Below the pieces are notes generated by a model. That model was not told the origin of the DNA. It made no database searches and was given only the letters and a program-made list of their open reading frames with translations. Below are positions 8,409-16,676 of a stretch of DNA of 35,782 nucleotides, one piece after another. Numbering within the stretch: position 1 is the first letter of the stretch; each line of letters starts with the position of its first letter. The translations under genes were made by a program, and so were the position numbers. The DNA is taken from NCBI GenBank assembly GCA_913047795.1, contig CAJWTS010000041.1, forward strand, positions 1 to 35,782. Direction: 5' to 3'. This DNA is from an uncultured Verrucomicrobiota bacterium. GTDB taxonomy: Bacteria > Verrucomicrobiota > Kiritimatiellia > CAJWTS01.

Positions 8409-9623
8409 TTGAACACGCCAAAGTCATTACGGGGTTTTCTCAGGGAGCCCCTTTATCCTGTCTTTCTCGCGGCCGCATTCGGGATCACGTTCTCGATCGC
8501 GTTGGGGCAGGGCTTACTTGCACTCGCCGGGATATGCTGGGTTGTGGCGCTGGCCCGCCGACAAGAGCGTTTCGTTTTTCCCGCGGTTGGGTGGATAATC
8601 GTGATCTATGTTGCCCTGGCCTGGGCCAGTGTCCTCTATGGACTCAACCGCGAGCAGGGCATCGACCGCGTCGAGCGACTTTTTTGGCTAGGCGCGGTGT
8701 GGATCACGGCCGGCACGATTCGGACACCGGGCCGAATGCTGAGGCTGATGCAGGCTTTCACGACCGGATGTGCGGTGCTGGCGGTCTACGTTCTGGTGCG
8801 AAATCCGATTCGGGCCTTGCGGGACTATCGCGAAGGCGTGATCGGCTGCGAGACGTATCTTCGATCGCTGATAGCCAAGGGCGGCATGACGGACGGACAA
8901 TTCCTTATGATCGGGATCGTGGCCGGTCTCGGTGTGATCGCCATTGCGCGGCGCAACGGTCGCCCCGTGATCGGGTGGTGGTGCCTGGTCGCACTCGAAT
9001 TTCTTGCCCTGATTGTGAACTTCAAGCGCGGGTCGTGGGCCTGTGCGCTGGTCCTGATCGTGCTGTTCATTTTGCTGCAGGCGAACTGGAGATACATGCT
9101 GATTCCTGTCGGATTGATCGTGGTGCTGGCGTTCCTGCCGCCGATCCAGGATCGCGTGATGCAGATCAAGCAGGAGTTTCGCGCGGACAAGGGGGGGCGC
9201 ATCACCATGTGGTTCAAGATTGCGCCCTGCCTGATCGAGGCTCACCCATGGGGGATTGGCTACGGCGCCCTGACGAGTGAAATGATGAAGGACTGTGCTC
9301 CAGAAGTGGAGCCGTACCGCGATCACCTACACTCGAACATTCCGCAGGTCCTGATATCGGTCGGCTGGTTGGGGCTCACGATTTACCTGGTCTGGATGGC
9401 ATGGGTGCTGGCGGACGCGATCGCCCGCTTTCGTTGGTCCGCGCGCGCCGGACCAACGGAACGCACGCTCGCAACGATTGCGCTCTTGATGCTGCTTGGG
9501 CTCTTCATCAACGGCATGATCGAATACAACATCGGTGATTCCGAGGTCTTGATCGCCTATGCGTTGCTGATGGGCCTTCCGCGGCGATTGGACGCCGGGG
9601 CGCCGGCGGATGGGATGCCCTAA
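8409..9623 (+). CDS. O-antigen ligase / polymerase family membrane protein
   Basis: Multi-span inner-membrane protein of the Wzy_C/WaaL superfamily, about 404 aa and 10-12 predicted helices. WaaL joins O-antigen from undecaprenyl diphosphate to lipid A-core in the periplasm. The relevant block is FKRGSWACALVLIVLFILLQ, the large periplasmic loop with HPWGIGYGALTSEMMK, and RDHLHSNIPQVLISVGWLG, whose His is conserved in the family. The frame is open far to the left, but sequence before about 8400 is non-hydrophobic and overlaps the antisense GT4 gene. I place the start at the TTG at 8409; GTG at 8325 is an alternative. Neither has a clear Shine-Dalgarno site. WaaL, Wzy and related ligases cannot be separated by sequence alone. 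Confidence 0.8.
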   Translation: MNTPKSLRGFLREPLYPVFLAAAFGITFSIALGQGLLALAGICWVVALARRQERFVFPAVGWIIVIYVALAWASVLYGLNREQGIDRVERLFWLGAVWITAGTIRTPGRMLRLMQAFTTGCAVLAVYVLVRNPIRALRDYREGVIGCETYLRSLIAKGGMTDGQFLMIGIVAGLGVIAIARRNGRPVIGWWCLVALEFLALIVNFKRGSWACALVLIVLFILLQANWRYMLIPVGLIVVLAFLPPIQDRVMQIKQEFRADKGGRITMWFKIAPCLIEAHPWGIGYGALTSEMMKDCAPEVEPYRDHLHSNIPQVLISVGWLGLTIYLVWMAWVLADAIARFRWSARAGPTERTLATIALLMLLGLFINGMIEYNIGDSEVLIAYALLMGLPRRLDAGAPADGMP

Positions 9624-9649
9624 GCGTACACGGTCGCGGGTACCGGGCT

Positions 9650-10309
9650 TTACGTCGTCGTTGCCGTGTTGCTCCGCCGGAAAGAACAGCGTCCGATCGT
9701 GGCGCCCTGTTCGAGAAAGATTGTTTCAAACTCGGAACGTTCATCGTCCGACGGAACAAACGGGTCCTTGCTCTCGAATCGCTCGTCCGTGGCAAGCACC
9801 TCGTGGACTTCGTCGAAATAGGCAAGGTGATCGGTTGCGAAGTGAATGCACCCGTCCGGTGCAAGTGTGCGATCCAGCGAGTCGAGAAAGGCGGCGGTGA
9901 ATAACCGGCGTTTATGGTGCCGCTTCTTGGGCCAGGGGTCCGGAAAGAGAATGAAATAGGCGGCGACACGGTTGTCCGGAACCAGGTAGTTGATGGCGTA
10001 CGACGCTTCAACGCGCAGCAGCCGTACATGCGTCAGCGACAGCCGATGAAGTTTTTTCGCCGTCTTGCGCAGGCGCACCAACTGGCGGTCGACGCCCAGG
10101 TAGTTGTGCGCATGATCCGCCGCTGCGCGCGTCGCCAGGAAGCGCCCCTTGCCGCAGCCGACGTCGACCACCAGTGGTCGCGAATCCGGATACAGGTCGT
10201 CGAGCGGCAAGGGCGTTGTCCAGTCCGGTGGCGCGATGATGGAGGGATGTTCCCCGCCTGTGTGCGGCCATCCCCAGCCCTGCGGTATCCTTTCGAGTCC
10301 TGAAGTCAT
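9650..10309 (-). CDS. trmB: tRNA (guanine-N7-)-methyltransferase
   Basis: Class I SAM-dependent methyltransferase that makes m7G at position 46 in the tRNA variable loop (219 aa, typical length). The SAM-binding motif is VVDVGCGKGRFLATRAA near residue 48. The family signature is FILFPDPWPKKRHHKRRLF near residue 120, followed by HFATDHLAYFDE. The ATG at 10309 begins MTSGLERIP, a little before the fold. It is divergent from lpxK, with 129 bases between the start codons, and convergent with the O-antigen ligase-like gene, with 26 bases between stops. It is a housekeeping gene embedded in an envelope block. Confidence 0.95.
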   Translation of the reverse strand: MTSGLERIPQGWGWPHTGGEHPSIIAPPDWTTPLPLDDLYPDSRPLVVDVGCGKGRFLATRAAADHAHNYLGVDRQLVRLRKTAKKLHRLSLTHVRLLRVEASYAINYLVPDNRVAAYFILFPDPWPKKRHHKRRLFTAAFLDSLDRTLAPDGCIHFATDHLAYFDEVHEVLATDERFESKDPFVPSDDERSEFETIFLEQGATIGRCSFRRSNTATTT

Positions 10310-10400
10310 CTTATGGCGTCGAATCTAGCACGGGTGCCGGGTCCCCGCCGGTGTTTTCTGGCCGCGTGCTCTACCCGCACGCAGGAATCGGCGGTCCGCC

Positions 10401-10429
10401 TTGACTATCGAAATGCACGGGGGCACGAT
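10401..10429 (+). promoter_or_regulatory. Candidate leaderless promoter of lpxK
   Basis: TTGACT (10401-10406), a 17-base spacer and CACGAT (10424-10429) are followed after 9 bases by the ATG at 10439. The -35 matches at 5 of 6 positions and the -10 at 3 of 6. There is no Shine-Dalgarno sequence. Confidence 0.45.
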
Positions 10430-10438
10430 GAGCGCGCG

Positions 10439-11617
10439 ATGGAGCAGAAACCACGGGAGAAACTTGAGCAATTTATGCTCTCGGTTGTTGATGACAAGCG
10501 CGATCGGAGCTTGGATTACAGCTTGGGCGTGCGTGTTCTGCGGGGTGGATTGCGTCAGCTCTCGCGTATCTACAAGGCCTTGCTGCAGTTGCGCCTGTTC
10601 CTCTACGAGAAGGGGATCATGCGCATGCAAACGCTCGGCTGCCAGGTCATCAGTGTCGGGAACCTGACGGTTGGCGGCACCGGAAAGACCCCGGTGGTGG
10701 AGGCGTTTGCGCGGGAATTATCGCGCGAAGGGCGCCGCGTCGCCATTCTAAGCCGCGGATACAAGAAGTGGGAACCCCCATTCCCGCAGCGTCTTCTCAA
10801 CCGGGTGACGTTTCGCGAGAAACGTATGCCGCCGCGGGTCGTCTCGGACGGTAACGAGCTGCTGCTGGATTCGAAAATGAGCGGTGACGAGCCCTACATG
10901 TTGGCTTCGAACCTCCCCGACGTTGTCGTGCTTGTCGACAAAGATCGTGTGAAGAGCGGGCGCTACGCGATCAACAAGTTGGACTGCGATACGCTGATTC
11001 TCGATGACGGATTTCAATATCTTCGATTAGGGCCTCGACTCGAGATTGCGCTGGTGGATCGCACCAACCCGTTTGCGAACGATGAGATCCTCCCGCGGGG
11101 TTTGCTGCGCGAGCCAGCCAAGAATATTCGGCGCGCCGACTTCATCTTCATCACGAAGTCCAACGGCGTCGGCTCCGAGGAACTGCGTGCACGTCTGCGC
11201 AAACTCAATCCGGACGCGGAAATTGTCGAGTGCAAGCATGAGGTCCGCCACCTGACGAACGTCTATACGCGCGAGCAGGAGGAGTTGTCGTACCTCGAGG
11301 GCCGCAAAGTCGCGGTGGTCTCGGGTATCGCGGAGCCGCGCGGCTTCGAGTCCGAGGTGCGAAAGACAGGGGCCGAACCGGTCCGCATCTGGCGCTTTAC
11401 CGATCATCACCGCTTTGGCCAGCAGGAGATCATCGACATTATCAACGCGGCGAAAGAACTGGACGCGGAGGCGATTATTACGACCGAGAAAGATGCTGTG
11501 CGCTTTCCCAGGATTGAGCGCATCGATGTCCCCGTTTTTTTCATGCGCGTCGACATTGCGATTGTGAGCGGCGCGGACGACTTCAAGGCCTGCATAGCGC
11601 GCATATGCTTCCGATGA
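10439..11617 (+). CDS. lpxK: Tetraacyldisaccharide 4'-kinase (lipid A kinase) with N-terminal extension
   Basis: LpxK phosphorylates the 4' position of the lipid A disaccharide at the cytoplasmic face of the inner membrane (392 aa). The core begins with an amphipathic membrane segment (LSRIYKALLQLRLFLYEKGI) and the P-loop region SVGNLTVGGTGKTPVVEAF near residue 75. It continues with SRGYK, a GDEPYMLA segment, LDDGFQYLRL, and DHHRFGQQEI near the end, all typical of the family. About 30 extra residues (MEQKPREKLEQFMLSVVDDK and on) precede the core, an extension I associate with Verrucomicrobia-like LpxK. The ATG at 10439 is chosen over 10313 because a promoter-like element ends 9 bases before it. 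The stop overlaps the next start (ATGA), so it heads a three-gene unit. Confidence 0.93.
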   Translation: MEQKPREKLEQFMLSVVDDKRDRSLDYSLGVRVLRGGLRQLSRIYKALLQLRLFLYEKGIMRMQTLGCQVISVGNLTVGGTGKTPVVEAFARELSREGRRVAILSRGYKKWEPPFPQRLLNRVTFREKRMPPRVVSDGNELLLDSKMSGDEPYMLASNLPDVVVLVDKDRVKSGRYAINKLDCDTLILDDGFQYLRLGPRLEIALVDRTNPFANDEILPRGLLREPAKNIRRADFIFITKSNGVGSEELRARLRKLNPDAEIVECKHEVRHLTNVYTREQEELSYLEGRKVAVVSGIAEPRGFESEVRKTGAEPVRIWRFTDHHRFGQQEIIDIINAAKELDAEAIITTEKDAVRFPRIERIDVPVFFMRVDIAIVSGADDFKACIARICFR

Positions 11618-12612
11618 ACGAGAACGGCGTCGTTGTTTGCGTGCCGAACTGGTTGGGTGACGGCGTCATGGCGTTACCGGCCGTCGGGGCTTTCCGTAAA
11701 CGTCATCCGACGCGCACGATCACCATCCTGGCTAAGCCTTCCGCCGGCCCGCTCTGGGGCATGACGGGCCTTGCCGGTGCCTTTGTCGCGCTTGAACCGG
11801 GATCGCGGGGGACGTTCCGTGCCGCCCGCGCGTTGCGCCACGCTGGCTCGGACGAGGCTTACGTGCTGCCTAACTCGATGCGTTCGGCCCTGATTCCTTT
11901 CCTGGGCGGCGTCGCCCGGCGCCGCGGGACGGCCGGGCACCATCGTCGCGCGTTGCTATCGGATATCGTTGAATATCCGGATGACGTTCGCAGCGGGCAC
12001 CAATGGAAAGAGGCCATGCACATCATGCGGTGTCCCGTCGAGACGGAGCCGCAGATGCCGTTGCTGACGCCGGCGCAGGAATTGCTCGCGGCCTGCCGTG
12101 AAGAATGGGAGCGGCGCGGGCTGACGGCCCGGGCCCCGGTCGGATTGATTCCCGGCGCGGCGCGCGGCGCGGCAAAACGCTGGCCGGCGGAACACTTTAT
12201 TGAGTTGGGCCGGCGGCTTGCCGATCGACACGCGCTTGTTCTGTTCGGCACATCCTCCGAAGCCCATGATATCGGCCGGATGGCAAAGGCGATCGGCGGA
12301 AACGCCGTCAGTGTCGCGGGGCAGACACCGTTGGAGAACTTTGCTGGGATGCTGGCGCTTTGCCGCGCAATTGTTGCCAACGACAGTGGCGGTATGCATC
12401 TTGCCGCCGCGGTGGGGACACCCGTCGTGGCCATATTCGGTATGACGGATCCGAAGAAGACCGGACCGCTGGGTACGGGGCACGTCGTTCTGCGCGCCTC
12501 CGAAGAAGGCGCGCGCGACATCGGGCCTGATGCGCCCGAAGCGATCGCCTGTTTACAGGCGCTGGACCCGGACCGGGTCCACGACGCGGTTGTGCAAGTG
12601 CTGGGTTCATGA
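11614..12612 (+). CDS. waaF: ADP-heptose:LPS heptosyltransferase (WaaF type)
   Basis: GT9-family heptosyltransferase (332 aa), adding L-glycero-D-manno-heptose to the LPS inner core in the cytoplasm. The N-terminal CVPNWLGDGVMALPAVGAFRK matches the heptosyltransferase II acceptor-side motif. The C-terminal half has IPGAARGAAKRWPAEHF for the ADP-heptose site, and ANDSGGMHLAAAVGTPVVAIFG followed by TDPKKTGPLG. The ATG at 11614 overlaps the lpxK stop as ATGA; an ATG at 11605 is possible but less likely. Its own stop overlaps the murJ start as ATGA, so lpxK, this gene and murJ are probably co-transcribed and translationally coupled. WaaF versus another GT9 position in the core is not certain. Confidence 0.9.
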   Translation: MNENGVVVCVPNWLGDGVMALPAVGAFRKRHPTRTITILAKPSAGPLWGMTGLAGAFVALEPGSRGTFRAARALRHAGSDEAYVLPNSMRSALIPFLGGVARRRGTAGHHRRALLSDIVEYPDDVRSGHQWKEAMHIMRCPVETEPQMPLLTPAQELLAACREEWERRGLTARAPVGLIPGAARGAAKRWPAEHFIELGRRLADRHALVLFGTSSEAHDIGRMAKAIGGNAVSVAGQTPLENFAGMLALCRAIVANDSGGMHLAAAVGTPVVAIFGMTDPKKTGPLGTGHVVLRASEEGARDIGPDAPEAIACLQALDPDRVHDAVVQVLGS

Positions 12613-14195
12613 CGACCGACGTCATCCGATCGACGGCGACCATCAGCCGGTTCACCGCGCTGAGCAGGGCCCTCGGCCTGGTGCGCGAAATCCTGATGGC
12701 GACCACCTTCGGGACCTCCCTCGTGCAGTCCGCGTTCGTCGTGGCGTTCACGATCCCAAATCTTTTTCGGCGGCTCTTCGGTGAAGGCGCGTTGTCGGCC
12801 GCGTTCATCCCGGTCTTTACGGAGAGCCTGGAGAAAGAGAGTCGCGAGCGGGCCTGGGTGCTGGCGCATCGGGTGATGACGTTGAGCGGCATGGTGCTGG
12901 CTGCGCTCTGTATTGCCGGTGTTCTGCTGATCGGGTGGGTCACCGGCGGCGCCTCGCTCGGCCCAACGGCGGCGGCGACGCTGCCCTTACTGCGGATCAT
13001 GCTGCCCTACATGTTTTTCATCTGCATGGTTGCGCTCGCGATGGGCGTCTTGAACTCGTTTCACCATTTTGCGGTTCCGGCAGCGACACCCGTCATTCTG
13101 AACGGCATCTGGATTGGCGTGCTGCTCCTGGTCTGCCCGCGTTTGGGCGCGACGGCATCGGAGCGGATTTATGCCGTGGCCTGGGGTGTGCTGATTGCGG
13201 GGATCATCCAATTGGCGGCGCAACTTATTCCCTTGTGGCGCCACGGGTACCGGCCGCGGCCTATGCTGCCCGGGGGCGACCCGCGCGTGTGGAAAGTGCT
13301 GCGGCTCATGGGGCCGGCGGCACTGGGCATGGGCGTCATGCAACTCAATGTGGTCATGGATCGATTGCTCGCCTTTCTTGTTGGGACCTACGCGCCGGCA
13401 GCGTTGAGTTTCTCGGATCGGTTAGTCCATTTTCCACTCGGCATATTTGCGGCGGCACTGGGCACGGTCCTACTGCCGGTCTTTTCGGGATTCGCGGCGC
13501 GATCCGACACGGACGCGATCCGCCGTACCCTGAACGAGTCGCTGCGCGCGATCGCCTTTGTCATGGTTCCCGCCTCGGTCGGGCTCGCCGTCCTGGCGAC
13601 ACCGATCATTCGCCTCTCGTATGCGTGGCCGGGCGGGGCATTTGGTGAAGCGTCGACGGTCATGACCATGCGCGCGCTCGTTTTTTATGCGCCCGGTCTG
13701 CTCGTCTTCAGCGTGTACAAGGTTTTCGTGCCGGCTTTCTACGCGATGCAGGATACCCGCACGCCCGTGCGCGTGGGTGTGTGGTCCGTTCTATTGAACT
13801 TCGTGTTGAACATGATCTTCATCTGGACCTGGCCCGAGGGGTACAAGCACGCCGGGCTGGCGCTGGCCACCGTGCTCTCGAGCGTGGTCAGTTGTGGTGT
13901 CCTGGCGTACTTGATTCACCGAAAAATCGGTTCGCCGGGCTGGCCCGCCGTGGTCTCTGCGATTCTTCGCACCGTGTTGGCCGCGGCTGTGATGGGCGGT
14001 GTTGTGGCCTTCGTCCATCCGCGCCTGTCCGACGGCCTGGCATCGATGGACCTCGCCCCGAAGTTACAGCAACTCGTAGCCGTGCTGACGACTATCGGAA
14101 TCGGAATGGTGTGCTATTTAGCCCTCGCCCGTCTGCTCTGCCGCGACGAACTGGCGACCATCTGGCGTAGCGTTCGTCGCCGCCCGTATGCATGA
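12609..14195 (+). CDS. murJ: Lipid II flippase MurJ
   Basis: Inner-membrane MATE/MOP-superfamily protein that flips lipid II for peptidoglycan synthesis (528 aa, about 14 helices). The N-terminus STATISRFTALSRALGLVREILMATTFG carries the conserved first-helix Arg residues, and FTIPNLFRRLFGEGALSAAFIPVF is the family signature. PLGIFAAALGTVLLPVFSG and FYAMQDTRTPVRV appear at the expected places. The ATG overlaps the preceding heptosyltransferase stop. Coupling of an LPS kinase, a heptosyltransferase and a peptidoglycan flippase makes this an envelope-growth unit. Downstream, 70 bases separate it from the convergent tsaB. Confidence 0.95.
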   Translation: MTTDVIRSTATISRFTALSRALGLVREILMATTFGTSLVQSAFVVAFTIPNLFRRLFGEGALSAAFIPVFTESLEKESRERAWVLAHRVMTLSGMVLAALCIAGVLLIGWVTGGASLGPTAAATLPLLRIMLPYMFFICMVALAMGVLNSFHHFAVPAATPVILNGIWIGVLLLVCPRLGATASERIYAVAWGVLIAGIIQLAAQLIPLWRHGYRPRPMLPGGDPRVWKVLRLMGPAALGMGVMQLNVVMDRLLAFLVGTYAPAALSFSDRLVHFPLGIFAAALGTVLLPVFSGFAARSDTDAIRRTLNESLRAIAFVMVPASVGLAVLATPIIRLSYAWPGGAFGEASTVMTMRALVFYAPGLLVFSVYKVFVPAFYAMQDTRTPVRVGVWSVLLNFVLNMIFIWTWPEGYKHAGLALATVLSSVVSCGVLAYLIHRKIGSPGWPAVVSAILRTVLAAAVMGGVVAFVHPRLSDGLASMDLAPKLQQLVAVLTTIGIGMVCYLALARLLCRDELATIWRSVRRRPYA

Positions 14196-14206
14196 GCATG
14201 CTGCAG

Positions 14207-14216
14207 CCCCCCCCCC
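14207..14216. repeat. Run of ten cytosines between convergent genes
   Basis: Ten C in a row lie 11 bases after the murJ stop, in the 70-base gap before tsaB. Its length is prone to slippage or sequencing error, but no gene depends on it. Confidence 0.7.
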
Positions 14217-14265
14217 GTCCGCAACGCCGATGGCGTAGTCCTTGCGGGCAGGTCGTCACGAGAAC

Positions 14266-15012
14266 TCATGCCGGCGGGCTGCCTGCGGCGCCGGGAAAGC
14301 GTGGCGCGACGAATACGGCCGGATGCAGGTAAATCGGGACCAGCGGTTCGGAGCGCACTCCCTTCCGAATCCGGTCATACGCGAGCCGGGCCACGTCGGC
14401 TGCGGCGGGTGCGCGCGGCTCCTCGACGCGCGCGATCGAGGGGTCGAGGGTTGATTGAAGGACCTCGGCGAGTTGATCCCAATCCGGTCCGACGACGAGG
14501 GTGTCAGCCGGCAGGTCGGCGGCAAACGCGGCGGGCGTGGATAATTGCCAGTCCGCAAGACGGCGGATGTCGCCATTGGCCGACTCGAACGGCGCATGCC
14601 AGAGTAGTCCCCGCCGCGCGTTACCCACGACCGTGATACGCGACTGTTTTGCGTCGCGGGCGACTCCCAGCGCCAATGCGTCACCGCTGCTGACGCCGAA
14701 AACCGATCGATGATCCGGCAGGGCATAGCCTTGCGCGGCGGCGACTGCCGTGCGTAGGCCGGCGAATGAGCCCGGCCCGAGACCAACGGCAAAAACGCCG
14801 ATGTCATCCAGTTTCGCGCGGTCTGCCAGGATTTCTGGGACGGCGTCGAATAGCGAGCCATCCGTGCGTGCGCGCCATTCACGCCCGGCGACCACCGTGC
14901 CGTCTTGCATCAGGGCGATGCTCGCCGTGGTACTCGACTGCTCGACAGCGAGAATCAGCCCGTTGGCCTGTGCGGCGTCCAAATCAAGTTGTTCCGGTGT
15001 GGTCTGTGTCAC
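14266..15012 (-). CDS. tsaB: tRNA threonylcarbamoyladenosine biosynthesis protein TsaB
   Basis: ASKHA-fold partner of TsaD needed for the t6A37 modification of ANN-decoding tRNAs. The body begins at LILAVEQSSTTASIALMQDG, with the TsaB motif GLGPGSFAGLRTAVAAAQGYA near residue 90 and the VSSGDALALG segment after it. The C-terminal part is variable, as in the family. From the GTG at 15012 the product is 248 aa. The frame stays open to 15123 but the extra residues are Arg-rich and unlike the family, so I reject that extension. A TTG closer to the fold is also possible; no clear Shine-Dalgarno site or promoter settles the start. It is divergent from asnS and convergent with murJ. Confidence 0.88.
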   Translation of the reverse strand: MTQTTPEQLDLDAAQANGLILAVEQSSTTASIALMQDGTVVAGREWRARTDGSLFDAVPEILADRAKLDDIGVFAVGLGPGSFAGLRTAVAAAQGYALPDHRSVFGVSSGDALALGVARDAKQSRITVVGNARRGLLWHAPFESANGDIRRLADWQLSTPAAFAADLPADTLVVGPDWDQLAEVLQSTLDPSIARVEEPRAPAAADVARLAYDRIRKGVRSEPLVPIYLHPAVFVAPRFPGAAGSPPA

Positions 15013-15116
15013 GATTCTTCGTGCCGGAATGGGCCGGCATCCGTTTTCGCGCAGACCATAGCGGTCCGGTCGCCGGCGGGGAAGAGCAAAACGATTGCAT
15101 CGGCGTTGCTCCGACA

Positions 15117-15146
15117 TTGCCACGTCCCGGACGGGGCCGCTATAAT
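15117..15146 (+). promoter_or_regulatory. Strong sigma-70-type promoter directly before asnS
   Basis: TTGCCA (15117-15122), an 18-base spacer and a perfect TATAAT (15141-15146). The ATG at 15156 begins 9 bases after the -10 and another in-frame ATG (15150) only 3 bases after it. Transcription should start near 15152-15156, so the mRNA is leaderless or has a leader of a few bases. Confidence 0.75.
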
Positions 15147-15155
15147 CGGATGCGT

Positions 15156-16661
15156 ATGACGGAATCGCCCCATGTAATCATCGCCGACCTGTCCGACCAC
15201 GTGGACAGCACGGTTACCCTTGAAGGCTGGTTGCAGGGTAAGCGCAGCGGCGGGAAAGTAATCTTTCTGCACCTGCGCGACGGTACCGGCGAGTGCCAGT
15301 GTGTCGTGGAGGCCGGCGCGCCGACCGTCTTTGAGGCCGCCGGCACCTTGACTCAGGAATCTTCGCTGCGCATCAGCGGCGCGATACGCGCCGACGACCG
15401 TGCGCCGGGCGGGTTCGAGATGTCCGTCACGGCACTCGAAGTTGTTCATATCGCGGAGGAATATCCGATCGCGCGCAAGGCGCATGGTGTGGATTTCCTT
15501 ATGTCGCATCGCCATCTCTGGTTGCGTTCGCGTCGGCCGGGCCAGATTCTGCGCATTCGCCACACCATGATCAAGGCCTGCCGCGACTTTTTCGATGACC
15601 GCGGTTTCACGTTGATCGACACTCCGATCCTGACGCCGGGTGCCGGGGAGGACACCCAGACCCTGTTTCCGGTCGACTACTTCGGCGAAGAGGCCTTCCT
15701 CGCGCAGACGGGCCAGTTGTATCTCGAGAGCGCGTGCATGGCCTTGCGCAAGGTCTACTGTTTCGGCCCCACTTTCCGCGCCGAGAAGTCGAAGACCCGC
15801 CGTCACCTGACGGAGTTCTGGATGCTTGAGCCGGAGATCGCTTTTGCGGAGTTGGACGACGTCGTGGATCTTGCCGAGGACATGATGTGCCACATCGTTG
15901 CGCGCGTGCTCGAACGGCATCGCGCCGACCTGGAAAATCTCGGTCGTGAACTGGCACCGCTCGAGAAGGTCACGGCGCCCTTTCCGCGGATCACCTACAG
16001 TGATGCGGTGGACCAATTACGAAGCCCCGAGACGCTCATCTTTCTCGAGGAAGAGTTGGTCCGGGATCGCGCGCGTCTCGCGCAATGGATGGCGGAACTT
16101 AAGACGCTTGAGCAGCAACTCGAGGAGGCCCGCAAACCCTGGCAACAGGAAAAGATCCGGGCGCAGATGAGCGACCTCACGGAGGTGATCGGCGACCTCG
16201 AGCGGGACGTTGAGAATCGACCGCAGCACATCCAACTGGCGCAGTCGTTCGAATGGGGCAAGGATCTTGGCGGCAGCGACGAGACGATTATCTCGCGCCA
16301 ATACGAGCGACCGGTATTCGTGACGGACTATCCACGCGAAGCCAAGGCGTTCTACATGAAAGTCTCGCCCCACGATTCCCGCGTGGTGCGCAACGTGGAT
16401 CTATTGGCACCCGAGGGCTACGGGGAAATCATCGGCGGCAGCCAACGTGAAGACGACGCGGACATGCTCGAGGAACGGATCAAGGCGTTCGGTTTGGATC
16501 CGGCCGACTACGGCTGGTACATCGACCTGCGCCGTTACGGCAGCGTTCCGCATGGTGGGTTCGGCCTTGGAATCGAACGGACCTTGAGCTGGATTTGCGG
16601 ACTCAAACACGTTCGCGAGACGATTCCATTCCCGCGCCTGATGGGGCGGATGTATCCGTGA
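15156..16661 (+). CDS. asnS: Asparaginyl-tRNA synthetase with a coiled-coil insertion
   Basis: Class IIb synthetase that charges tRNA-Asn (501 aa). The N-terminal OB-fold anticodon-binding domain (VTLEGWLQGKRSGGKVIFLHLRDGTG) is followed by the catalytic core. The core contains RIRHTMIKACRDFFDDRGF, TPGAGEDTQTLFPVDYFGEEAFLAQTG, motif 2 (FGPTFRAEKSKTRRHLTEFWMLEPE) and motif 3 (GGFGLGIERTLSWICGL). PVFVTDYPREAKAFYMK also fits AsnRS. Residues about 297-361 form a charged helical insertion (ARLAQWMAELKTLEQQLEEA and the helix after it), which makes the protein some 35 residues longer than E. coli AsnRS. An ATG at 15150 would add two residues, but it lies only 3 bases after the -10. There is no Shine-Dalgarno site. 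Confidence 0.94.
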   Translation: MTESPHVIIADLSDHVDSTVTLEGWLQGKRSGGKVIFLHLRDGTGECQCVVEAGAPTVFEAAGTLTQESSLRISGAIRADDRAPGGFEMSVTALEVVHIAEEYPIARKAHGVDFLMSHRHLWLRSRRPGQILRIRHTMIKACRDFFDDRGFTLIDTPILTPGAGEDTQTLFPVDYFGEEAFLAQTGQLYLESACMALRKVYCFGPTFRAEKSKTRRHLTEFWMLEPEIAFAELDDVVDLAEDMMCHIVARVLERHRADLENLGRELAPLEKVTAPFPRITYSDAVDQLRSPETLIFLEEELVRDRARLAQWMAELKTLEQQLEEARKPWQQEKIRAQMSDLTEVIGDLERDVENRPQHIQLAQSFEWGKDLGGSDETIISRQYERPVFVTDYPREAKAFYMKVSPHDSRVVRNVDLLAPEGYGEIIGGSQREDDADMLEERIKAFGLDPADYGWYIDLRRYGSVPHGGFGLGIERTLSWICGLKHVRETIPFPRLMGRMYP

Positions 16662-16676
16662 GCAGATTGGAAGTTT

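Noticed and set aside
14207..14216. Poly-C tract as a phase-variable switch
   Set aside because: It lies between two convergent genes after both stops, so length changes would not alter a reading frame or promoter.
15013..15123. Longer start for tsaB
   Set aside because: The added residues are Arg-rich and unlike TsaB, and the stretch overlaps the asnS promoter.
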